Assembly (NCBI GenBank): GCA_964544065.1
Contig: CAZJBA010000177.1
Location: 1 to 5,993 of the forward strand
Length of the DNA stretch: 5,993 bases
Origin: JAYELX01 sp964544065
Lineage (GTDB): Bacteria; Chloroflexota; Anaerolineae; Anaerolineales; UBA11858
Direction: 5' to 3'
Part shown: positions 1-5,411 of the stretch, one piece after another
Numbering within the stretch: position 1 is the stretch's first letter
Layout: the number at the start of each line of letters is the position of its first letter
Notes under the pieces: model-generated
Seen by the model: only the letters and a program-made list of their open reading frames with translations
Databases searched by the model: none
Told to the model about the DNA's origin: nothing
Made by a program: the position numbers and the translations under genes

Positions 1-98
1 CATGCGAAAGCGAGTGTCACTGGAGAGCCCGGTGCGATAATTCCGCACGCCGGGAACTGGGCGGGGAGAGGGCGGGAAACTGCCAGTCCTACCGCAAT
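1..98 (+). mobile_element. 3' end of a group II intron (domains V and VI)
   Basis: Domain V is seen at about 25-58. It starts GAGCC with the AGC triad, then has a CCCGG/CCGGG stem, an inner TGCG/CGCA helix and the characteristic two-base CG bulge at 48-49. Domain VI follows: GCGG (61-64) pairs with CCGC (92-95) and GGA with TCC, and an inner GGCGG-GAAA-CTGCC hairpin lies at about 71-84. The unpaired TA at 90-91 supplies the expected bulged branch-point adenosine. The intron would end near CAAT at 95-98, matching the family's AY 3' end. The domain V base (GA against AACT) pairs poorly, so this may be a divergent or decayed copy. The reverse transcriptase/maturase gene would lie left of the window. 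The call rests on secondary structure only. Confidence 0.55.
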
Positions 99-196
99 TG
101 CAGCCTGTGACCGGACAATATGGATGAACATGAAGAACAATGCAGTAGGTAAGGAAGACTTAATATTCGGATTTTGCTAAATCTAGTTTCCCCACT

Positions 197-236
197 AAAA
201 AAAGACAGGACAACTATTCCTAGCTGTCCTGTCTTT
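197..236 (-). terminator. Rho-independent terminator of the cold-shock gene
   Basis: A perfect 12-bp inverted repeat (AAAGACAGGACA at 201-212, TGTCCTGTCTTT at 225-236) surrounds a 12-base loop. Read on the minus strand it is followed by a run of seven T (203-197). It begins 23 bp after the cold-shock stop codon, the normal position for an intrinsic terminator. The A-tract on the other side of the stem is short, so it is mainly directional for the minus strand. Confidence 0.9.
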
Positions 237-259
237 GGTAGGATCAATACGTTTTATCG

Positions 260-466
260 TTAGATAGCTACAACGTCCTGAGCCTGGGCTCCTTTTTGGC
301 TTTGGGTAACGGTGAATTCTACTTGTTGACCATCCTCAAGATTTTTAAAGCCTTCGCCCATGATGGCGTTGTAGTGAACGAAAACGTCCTCGCCAGCTTC
401 GCGCTCAATAAAGCCATAGCCTTTACCACCGTCGAACCATTTTACAGTACCTTGTTCTTTAGTCAT
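260..466 (-). CDS. csp: Cold-shock protein, CspA family (68 aa)
   Basis: A single cold-shock domain, a five-stranded OB-fold beta barrel that binds single-stranded RNA or DNA and acts as a cytoplasmic RNA chaperone. The protein opens MTKEQGTVKWFDGGKGYGF. RNP1 is KGYGFIE (about residues 14-20) and RNP2 is VFVHY (about 28-32), with the nucleic-acid-facing aromatics W, F, Y, F and H in place. The length of 68 residues is standard for the family. The ATG at 466 is chosen because AAGGAG (minus strand, 481-476) lies 9 bases upstream. The longer frame back to a TTG at 517 would add 17 residues unlike the family and would translate through the leader hairpin. The gene is monocistronic, with its own terminator. 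The paralogue number (CspA, B and so on) cannot be assigned. Confidence 0.96.
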   Translation of the reverse strand: MTKEQGTVKWFDGGKGYGFIEREAGEDVFVHYNAIMGEGFKNLEDGQQVEFTVTQSQKGAQAQDVVAI

Positions 467-521
467 AATTTGGAACTCCTTCCATATAAGATTTAATAGG
501 TTACGCTTGGGTTCCAAATCA
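466..521 (-). promoter_or_regulatory. Leader inverted repeat covering the csp ribosome-binding region
   Basis: On the minus strand ATTTGGAAC (519-511) is perfectly complementary to GTTCCAAAT (476-468). The pairing can extend by a G-U and a U-A pair to reach the A of the start codon (466). The 3' arm fills the gap between Shine-Dalgarno and AUG and overlaps the last base of AAGGAG (481-476). The intervening loop is about 34 bases. Such a helix would hinder 30S loading when folded and could melt or rearrange with temperature or on Csp binding. The pairing is seen directly; the regulatory role is inferred. Confidence 0.55.
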
Positions 522-564
522 AAGGTTTATCTTTTTTTCAGAACTTCTGTTAATCAAGCAGTGT

Positions 565-593
565 AGTATAGCATACAATTTGAAACGTTGTGT
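565..593 (-). promoter_or_regulatory. Possible promoter for the cold-shock gene
   Basis: A TATACT hexamer (minus strand, 570-565) matches five of six positions of the sigma-70 -10 box. It would start transcription near 558 and give a leader of about 92 bases, reasonable for a cold-shock gene. At 17-bp spacing the -35 position (593-588) reads ACACAA, a poor match. The same -10 region recurs in near-identical form at 4943-4957, which raises its interest. Confidence 0.35.
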
Positions 594-674
594 TATATAT
601 TTGTTAGAATTTGCAGAAACGACGCTGAGTGTAAACTCAATCGGTGAATGTTGTTTATAGCGGTGAAGGTATAG

Positions 675-1070
675 TTAACACAAGATTGCTGCACCATAGA
701 GCTCAACGTTCCAGATGATTTCCCTCTCGTTTTTGTCGATTCGGGCCAGCTCAAGCAAGTACTCACCAATCTGGTCACCAACGCGCACCAGGCCATGCCA
801 GATGGTGGATAGTTATCAGTGATCAGTGAGCGATATACAGAAAACAGTATCCGCATCACTGTCCGGGACACCGGCGTGGGCATACCACCGGAGAACATGG
901 TGAAGATCTTCGAGCCGCTATTTACCACCAAGGAAAAGGGGATTTGGTTGGCGATCACCAAAACCCTTGTGGAAGCCAACGATGGCCGCATCGAAGTGGA
1001 GAGCGAGGTCAATGTGGGGACCACGTTTCGTATCTTCTTACCCGTGGCCAAAGAAACGGATAAGCGATAA
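675..1070 (+). pseudogene. Sensor histidine kinase remnant (HATPase_c domain)
   Basis: Reading one frame through an amber stop gives a recognisable C-terminal half of a sensor kinase. The N box is QLKQVLTNLVTNAHQAMPDGG (about 738-809), the G1 box is VRDTGVGIPPE, and the F box is IFEPLFTTK. The end is a typical VESEVNVGTTFRIFLPVA. TAG at 810-812 falls just after PDGG, where related kinases have a basic or polar residue. The G2 box reads KEKGIWLAIT, where the family has KGxGLGLAI, so about two residues of the ATP lid are missing, consistent with a 6-bp deletion. No dimerisation/phosphoacceptor domain is present, and the frame is closed by TAG at 672-674. This is a dead 3' fragment; in life it would have phosphorylated the downstream receiver. 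No promoter or Shine-Dalgarno is seen. Confidence 0.85.
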
Positions 1071-1087
1071 CTGCTTCACGCCGTATC

Positions 1088-1429
1088 TTGATCGTCGATG
1101 ATGACGACAATATGACAAAAACCCTCGCAAGAGTGTTGGAATTGAGAGGCTATCAAGCCGAGGTCGCTAACAGCGGAGAAGAAGCTCTGCAATTGGCTCA
1201 AGGGAATCATTTCGACTGCCTTCTGTCAGACATCAAGATGCCCGGCATGAGCGGTGTGGAACATTTTCGGGCCTTTCAGAAACATTACCCAGATATTCCC
1301 ATCATCTTGATGACGGCCTATGCCCCCAGCGATCTGCTCACCGCCAGCGTTGTCAGAGGTGTGGTCGCGGTGTTGACTAAACCACTCGATTTCGAACTTT
1401 TATTCATGTACCTCTCAGTAGTGAAATAG
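1088..1429 (+). CDS. CheY-like response regulator receiver domain, start codon probably lost
   Basis: A stand-alone receiver domain with no output domain. The acidic pocket is in IVDDDDN at the N-terminus. The phosphoacceptor is the Asp of LLSDIKMPGMSG (about residue 48), the switch Thr is in ILMTAY (about 75), and the conserved Lys is in LTKPLD (about 98). The C-terminus after KPLD is normal in length. The only usable start in frame is the TTG at 1088, which removes the natural N-terminus and has no convincing Shine-Dalgarno. In frame upstream, codons 1067-1087 read ATA-ACT-GCT-TCA-CGC-CGT-ATC (I/M-TASRRI). An ancestral ATG at 1067 overlapping the kinase stop as ATGA, changed to ATAA, would explain this. 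The partner kinase is dead, so the gene is probably not functional although its body is intact. Confidence 0.8.
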   Translation: MIVDDDDNMTKTLARVLELRGYQAEVANSGEEALQLAQGNHFDCLLSDIKMPGMSGVEHFRAFQKHYPDIPIILMTAYAPSDLLTASVVRGVVAVLTKPLDFELLFMYLSVVK

Positions 1430-1431
1430 CG

Positions 1432-1485
1432 ATGGTGGAAAATGATTACCGCCGAGAGCACATAGAGAATACCGAATTGTATTAA
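1432..1485 (+). pseudogene. Possible truncated start of a third two-component gene
   Basis: An ATG two bases after the receiver stop opens a 17-codon frame, MVENDYRREHIENTELY, ending in TAA. The tight coupling and charged helical composition look like the first residues of another signalling protein cut off at about 1485, where AT-rich DNA begins. It could also be a chance frame, because it is very short and has no Shine-Dalgarno of its own. Confidence 0.2.
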
Positions 1486-1499
1486 ATTTTTATGATAGT

Positions 1500-1668
1500 T
1501 TTATCCTCTCAATCTTTTGGGGAAACGATTATGTAGCCGGGGTTTCCTCGCCGTGCTTCGCTTCGGTATGCACACCTTCGGTGTTGCGGGCCTGCGGCCA
1601 GGTGCATAACATCACCCCGTGTAAGCGAGATTTGGTTCCTCTCCAGGGATGTTGCGCGAAAATCTCGA
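1500..1668. repeat. Hairpin-rich, non-coding element between convergent genes
   Basis: No gene is credible here. Instead there is a compact nested structure. TATGCA (1567-1572) pairs with TGCATA (1603-1608) and encloses two perfect small hairpins: CACC-TTC-GGTG (1573-1583, extendable by one A-T pair) and GGCC-TGC-GGCC (1589-1599). That is a potential three-way junction. CTTCGCTTCGG lies just to the left. GC content is higher than in the DNA on the left. It may be a dispersed palindromic repeat, or a folded 3' untranslated region of the dehydrogenase transcript; the sequence alone does not decide. Confidence 0.4.
1626..1667 (-). terminator. Weak candidate terminator or processing hairpin after the opine dehydrogenase gene
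   Basis: CGAGATTT (1626-1633) and AAATCTCG (1660-1667) form a perfect 8-bp inverted repeat with a 26-base loop, starting 1 bp after the dehydrogenase stop. There is no T-run on the minus strand, so this is not a textbook intrinsic terminator. It could act together with the hairpins at 1567-1608. Confidence 0.3.
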
Positions 1669-2955
1669 CTATACATTCCCTCCGTTTTTTTGAGAAGATA
1701 CGGTTGGGGTTTCTGAAAGGCTAACAATGCCCCTGGGTAATGGTACTTTTGTAAGCAATCGCTGATTATTGATTTCACGTGCCTGCTCCATCCAAGTAAT
1801 CGATAATGGTGCTAATTTTGGATGACGGGCCTGGATTGGCATTTGGCACTTTGAAATCCCGGTCACGTAGCGGGTTAATTCGCTGACACTTAAGTGTTTG
1901 ATACCCAATCGCTCCAATGTGCGCCCCCGACGCCAATAATCGGTTTGGTGAGCAATACAAGCAATGCGGATGATGCTTTCCATACCACGCACAGAGACGC
2001 CGTAATGGTTCCCAAGGGAAGCCATGGGTACCAAGCTCATGGGGATGTCTTCCGTAAGGTAGCGATGCGATAAGGTCGCGGGGGCGTTGATGCCCCGGTA
2101 GCCGAGCTGATTGTGAATGGCTTCGTATAAGTTTTCTCCATCGGCGTTATAAGCCATCTTGAGCCACTCCATGGCAGTAACCGCTCGAACGCCGACCGCG
2201 GAGGCAACCGTAACCCTTTCACGATCGATTACTTCCATCAGCCGGGCTACTGTTGGTGTAACGCCATCCAGATAGAATTGAAATTCACCGCTTGTGGCTT
2301 CGATCCACCCAGCGTTGAAGATGCTAATAGTCGGATGAAAAATTGCACCAATATTGTTGATGCCAGTCTGTAATACATCGCCCCCATCAATGAATTGAGG
2401 ATAAGCCGAAGCCAGTTTTTCCAAGACTGGATGTGTCTCTGTCGCTGGTAAGGCTGCAAGCGGCACCGCATCTTTGATCCGAAAAATGCGGGCCTGGGTG
2501 GGCCCATCAGAACGGGAAGCATAGATGAAGGTTTGCGTTTCAGCAACCGTTACTCCATTGGCGCAGCCTGCCTCATCCAAAACCCGATTGAATTCAATCG
2601 CGCCTAGTGTGCGGCCTGGATTTAGCACGACAATTTGCTCGGGCTGCAAGTAGGGTGCTGCTTCGCGGGCGATATCATAGTGAGCGTAAGCCGGGGTTAC
2701 TACCATGACAATATCACAGTTTTCGATAGCGATTTTCATATCCGAGGTCACGCGTGCCAAACGGCCAAAACCTCTGGGCCCAGCCGGGGTTTGACTTTCC
2801 AGTGTTATGCCGCTGCGCGCCTGGATCGCGACAATATTATTGAATGTTCGATTATAGAGTGTTACTTCAAACCCCATGATAGCGAGATGAGCAGCCATGG
2901 CTTTGCCCCCATTACCAGCGCCAATTACTGAATATCGGGTTTTAAATTTATTCAT
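1669..2955 (-). CDS. NAD(P)-dependent octopine/nopaline (opine) dehydrogenase family protein
   Basis: Enzymes of this family join the amino group of an amino acid to a 2-oxo acid by reductive condensation, or run the reverse oxidation, using NAD(P)H in the cytoplasm. The N-terminal Rossmann domain (about residues 7-175) has the dinucleotide motif GAGNGG (G12, G14, G17) and VMVVTPAYAH. The C-terminal Octopine_DH domain (about 195-370) contains NNIGAIFHP with His207. Asp303 in LTEDIP lies 96 residues further on. These suit the His-Asp catalytic pair known in opine dehydrogenases; the pairing is my assignment. DYWRRGRTLERLGI near 339-352 is a typical late motif. About 60 residues after the domain (369-428) are unusual. 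The start at 2955 is supported by AGGAG (2966-2962) six bases upstream. It is the second gene of the operon, 26 bp after the mutase-like gene. Substrate and cofactor preference are unknown. Confidence 0.88.
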   Translation of the reverse strand: MNKFKTRYSVIGAGNGGKAMAAHLAIMGFEVTLYNRTFNNIVAIQARSGITLESQTPAGPRGFGRLARVTSDMKIAIENCDIVMVVTPAYAHYDIAREAAPYLQPEQIVVLNPGRTLGAIEFNRVLDEAGCANGVTVAETQTFIYASRSDGPTQARIFRIKDAVPLAALPATETHPVLEKLASAYPQFIDGGDVLQTGINNIGAIFHPTISIFNAGWIEATSGEFQFYLDGVTPTVARLMEVIDRERVTVASAVGVRAVTAMEWLKMAYNADGENLYEAIHNQLGYRGINAPATLSHRYLTEDIPMSLVPMASLGNHYGVSVRGMESIIRIACIAHQTDYWRRGRTLERLGIKHLSVSELTRYVTGISKCQMPIQARHPKLAPLSITWMEQAREINNQRLLTKVPLPRGIVSLSETPTVSSQKNGGNV

Positions 2956-2981
2956 AGAGATCTCCTAGGTCACGATGTAGG

Positions 2982-4619
2982 TTAGGATGAATTTATAAGG
3001 TTTGCAATCCGGTCGCGCTCACTGAGCAGGTTGCCGGTGGTTGGATCAATGGCAATACAAGCTCCTCGGCTATCGATGCGGGTGACAATTTTTCCGCGAC
3101 CGAAGGGATTATTCTTGAGTTGAGGCGCATCTAAAATCCCGGTTTTGACCGCACGGGTTAGGGTGGTCGTATCAACCAAAGGATCAGCAACCCCTTCAGG
3201 TGCCAGGTCCCGAATTGCATCCAGGGTAAATGCGGCCTCATCGACTAATTCTTCCACCTGGGTTTGGATACGGTCATCCTGAGTCATATCCGGTCCGCCC
3301 AAAGCATTCTCGATCGACCGTCGAGCCAACTTACACGATTCAATCACATTTGCAGCTGTGGCGGCATGATCTGCCTCGGTATAACCGACAACATGGAGAA
3401 TGTGGGGCCGTAGTGCCATTTGTAGGTATACGCTGGAAGCCAAATGAGCTCGGGCAGCATCCTCGTCAACTGGATAACTCAATAACCCGGTTCGAGTTTG
3501 CCGCCAAATGTGGAAGTCTGGCCCTGCAAGGGGTTCGATTATTTTGAGCACGGCCAGCATTTTGGCCAGGTCCATGGCATCTGTCAGGCCTGGGGGGCTA
3601 TTGAACATCAACTGAGCAATGTAATTTTTTATCCCAAAGGAGCGGGCATTGTATGCTGAAAGATAAGCCGCCACAACAAAAATTATATCTGGGGCGTCGC
3701 GCATTCCCCAATGATGGGGTTCATTAATCTCCACCGGGATTGATCGCTCGCCATACCAGCGCATTAACTTCTGATGTTCGCTAATCGAGCCAGCTAAATC
3801 CCAAGGCCCGCGTCCATCCATTTGGTTGAACCAAAATAGCGGGATCGCACTCCAAGCAATGTTAATTGTCTCGACATACATGTCTGCCAGTTGGACAAAG
3901 TCATCTGTACCAGTATAGGTTCGCAAAAGTGGGAAGTTGCCATACCGAGTAGCCTGGTATAAAATTCGGTAATCTGATGGTGTGCGAACGGGAACGCCCC
4001 CAGCACCATGGCGTCGGGGATCTTGCCGCTCAGGATGAAAGAAATTTTCCTGGGCATCCTGGTCAATACCCAGAGAGATTACATCCACAAGTTCAGATTC
4101 TGCAATTTTCTGGATGCCCTTCTGGGTAGATTCAAACTCTGGCAAGCCGAAATGGTGCCGAATAAGAGGGTAGGGGGCTTTCCATTGAATGCGTTCAATC
4201 GCAGTCTGGGGAAAATCGGTTTTGGTGTGACTGGAACTCTCATCTCCTTTCAAATAGGCTAAAACTTGATCTGGCGTTGCGGCGCCATCAAAACAAGCAT
4301 CGAAAAATCCTAAGGCCCGTGCGCGTTCTGCAACGGGGGTTGGCCCTCCAAACACAAACCGAATCCCATCTGATAGTAAGTCATCAGCAGCTTCGGCAAA
4401 TTCTCCCAATAATCGTTGGCCGGTTTCTGGCGTCAGTCGGTAGGAAACCCCGATCAGAGTTGCTTTTTCTCGCCGGGCAGTTTCAATGAACTGCTCAATA
4501 CTGGCTGCCGGACCTAAGAATACTGTGCGCCACCCAGCTAGTTCAGCTAGACGTAAGAAGTTAGTTACCCCAGCAACATGAACACATTCTCCTAATGCAC
4601 CAGCAACAATCGTTTTCAT
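2982..4619 (-). CDS. Fused B12-binding and glutamate mutase E-like (methylaspartate mutase-like) protein
   Basis: Residues 1-125 form a cobalamin-binding flavodoxin-like domain: GECVHVAG with His14 as likely lower axial ligand, Ser59 in GVSYRLT, and GG at 91-92. The canonical DxHxxG has Cys in place of Asp. Residues about 140-545 resemble the E subunit of glutamate mutase, a TIM barrel. FPLLRTYTGTDD (229-240) corresponds to the LQARHGTPD region with its substrate-binding Arg. VEINEPHHWG (296-305) aligns with the HINREPFGP segment. The tail AVKTGILDAP followed by GKIVTRID and a TGNLLSE segment matches the GlmE C-terminus. Glutamate mutase normally uses separate S and E subunits, so this is a single-chain version. 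Conserved WFNQMDGRGP (263-272) differs from GlmE, suggesting another substrate. The extended Shine-Dalgarno AAGAGATGAT (4635-4626) lies six bases before the ATG. The gene heads a two-gene operon with the opine dehydrogenase. Reaction: probably a radical B12-dependent carbon-skeleton rearrangement. Confidence 0.8.
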   Translation of the reverse strand: MKTIVAGALGECVHVAGVTNFLRLAELAGWRTVFLGPAASIEQFIETARREKATLIGVSYRLTPETGQRLLGEFAEAADDLLSDGIRFVFGGPTPVAERARALGFFDACFDGAATPDQVLAYLKGDESSSHTKTDFPQTAIERIQWKAPYPLIRHHFGLPEFESTQKGIQKIAESELVDVISLGIDQDAQENFFHPERQDPRRHGAGGVPVRTPSDYRILYQATRYGNFPLLRTYTGTDDFVQLADMYVETINIAWSAIPLFWFNQMDGRGPWDLAGSISEHQKLMRWYGERSIPVEINEPHHWGMRDAPDIIFVVAAYLSAYNARSFGIKNYIAQLMFNSPPGLTDAMDLAKMLAVLKIIEPLAGPDFHIWRQTRTGLLSYPVDEDAARAHLASSVYLQMALRPHILHVVGYTEADHAATAANVIESCKLARRSIENALGGPDMTQDDRIQTQVEELVDEAAFTLDAIRDLAPEGVADPLVDTTTLTRAVKTGILDAPQLKNNPFGRGKIVTRIDSRGACIAIDPTTGNLLSERDRIANLINSS

Positions 4620-4648
4620 TTATTCATCATCTCTTATTTATAATCAAT

Positions 4649-4921
4649 TTAGGGAATCCATCTGATCTCTAAAACTTGTAATGCGCTGATTGGTAAGCTT
4701 TTTGGCCGCGCCAGATTAAAATCTTTATTCCAATCTGAGCATATCAATATGCACCGATTTCCCAATAGTTCAATATTTGGTCGATAGCTTGAAGTTGTCT
4801 TTCAGCGTGATCCTAAAACATAAGGAAATTGCCTTGGTGAAACCCACGCCCCCGTGGAGTCAAATAACTTGACCCGTTCTTCAAGGTTTTCGATATAAAT
4901 CTCACATTAATTGAGCCCCAT
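4649..4921 (-). pseudogene. Probable dead small gene upstream of the mutase operon
   Basis: One minus-strand frame runs from ATG at 4921 to TAA at 4651-4649, interrupted by TAA at 4909-4907 and TGA at 4804-4802. The stretch between these two stops reads like protein (it includes IYIENLEERVKLFDSTGAW and VSPRQFPYVLGSR), and after the TGA it continues with SYRPNIELLGNRC, ILICSDWNKDFNLARPKSLP and QVLEIRWIP. The TGA follows CGC and is one C-to-T change from CGA (Arg). About 84 codons with a single internal stop is unusual in DNA this AT-rich. I do not recognise the family. It contains a small CCACG-CCCC-CGTGG palindrome (4844-4857). It may instead be non-coding leader of the operon. Confidence 0.45.
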
Positions 4922-4937
4922 AATTCGCGAGAAGCTA

Positions 4938-4968
4938 ATTATAGTATAACACACGATATTTCGGAAAC
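4938..4968 (-). promoter_or_regulatory. Possible promoter upstream of the dead gene and mutase operon
   Basis: Overlapping -10-like hexamers occur on the minus strand: TATACT (4948-4943) and TATAAT (4943-4938). No good -35 box sits at 16-18 bp. Transcription from here would run through the degenerate frame and give the mutase gene a leader of about 300 bases. The block matches the one upstream of the cold-shock gene at 12 of 15 positions, all differences being transitions. Confidence 0.35.
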
Positions 4969-4985
4969 CTTTAGCGAGCATAAAT

Positions 4986-5356
4986 CAGGGCAATCGCATT
5001 TAGGCGGAAAGCACCTTGAAAAGACAGTTCATATCCCAACCAGCTTTGAGGCGTTTGGCCTTGATGCCCCACTTAGCAGCATCTTCTTTTTTGAGTAGGT
5101 TCAAGCAAAAGTGACGCATCATGGCCAAGTTTTCAGACGCATTACCTTGGCGCACCCGGCTCTCATCTTCTCGAAAAGCCATGTCCAAGACCCAATGGGG
5201 TTTATTCTCAATACCCCAGTGTGAGTGGACGTAATCAAAAAGACCTTCTGCATCTGGGGCCAGACTTAAGATGAAGTATTTTATCTCGGTTGAGCTTTCG
5301 CCATTAATACGACGTTCAGACTTGACCATGATCAAGCTTTCTACGTGTTTGACCTA
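4986..5356 (-). mobile_element. Truncated ISAs1-family insertion sequence
   Basis: The 3' part of an ISAs1-family element. Its likely terminal repeat begins CAGGGCAATCGCATTTAGG at 4986, overlapping the transposase stop, as is common for compact IS. The other end is missing: homology to the transposase stops near 5350, and a different module (toxin promoter and gene) begins by 5376. The element was therefore cut before or during arrival of the neighbouring sequence. The exact inverted-repeat boundary cannot be set without its partner end. Confidence 0.7.
5000..5353 (-). pseudogene. ISAs1-family transposase, C-terminal fragment
   Basis: The frame gives the last third of an ISAs1-type DDE transposase: VKSERRINGESSTEIKYF, then SHWGIENKPHWVLDMAFRED, then NLAMMRHFCLNLL, ending shortly after at TAA. 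The HWGIENxxHWxLDxxFxED block carries the last catalytic acidic residue of the family. About 117 codons remain of a usual length near 370. Above the TTG at 5335 the frame still reads VKHVES in a family-like way until TAG at 5356-5354, so the break lies close to 5354. No promoter or Shine-Dalgarno serves this fragment, and it cannot make active transposase. Confidence 0.9.
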
Positions 5357-5375
5357 AAAATCAAATCCATTGTCC

Positions 5376-5404
5376 TTGACGCCATTAGTGTTTTGCGCTA
5401 TTAT
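5376..5404 (+). promoter_or_regulatory. Sigma-70-like promoter of the higB-type toxin gene
   Basis: TTGACG (5376-5381) and TATTAT (5399-5404) are separated by exactly 17 bp, each one base from consensus. The ATG of the toxin starts 8 bases after the -10 box, so the transcript should begin at or within a base or two of the start codon and be leaderless. There is no Shine-Dalgarno, which agrees with leaderless translation. Confidence 0.75.
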
Positions 5405-5411
5405 CCCATCA

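Noticed and set aside
467..517. N-terminal extension of the cold-shock protein back to a TTG
   Set aside because: The extra 17 residues are unlike the family, run through the leader repeat and Shine-Dalgarno, and ATG 466 has its own well-placed AAGGAG.
593..1051. 152-codon minus-strand frame across the kinase remnant
   Set aside because: It is antisense to clear histidine kinase motifs and shows no recognisable domain.
1509..1778. Minus-strand frame overlapping the 3' end of the dehydrogenase gene
   Set aside because: Its upstream half is an out-of-frame shadow of the dehydrogenase, and the rest is a translation of the hairpins with no family-like motif or Shine-Dalgarno.
2635..4489. Several plus-strand frames of 70-105 codons inside the operon
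   Set aside because: All are antisense to the strongly supported mutase-like and dehydrogenase genes and show no motif or ribosome-binding site.
4802..4804. TGA in the broken frame as a selenocysteine codon
   Set aside because: It is one C-to-T change from Arg, no SECIS-like stem is evident immediately after it, and a second stop lies upstream in the same frame.
4620..4985. Cobalamin riboswitch ahead of the B12-dependent gene
   Set aside because: I looked for a B12-box-like element and a multi-helix fold on the minus strand and found only the small CCACG/CGTGG palindrome. A covariance search would settle it.
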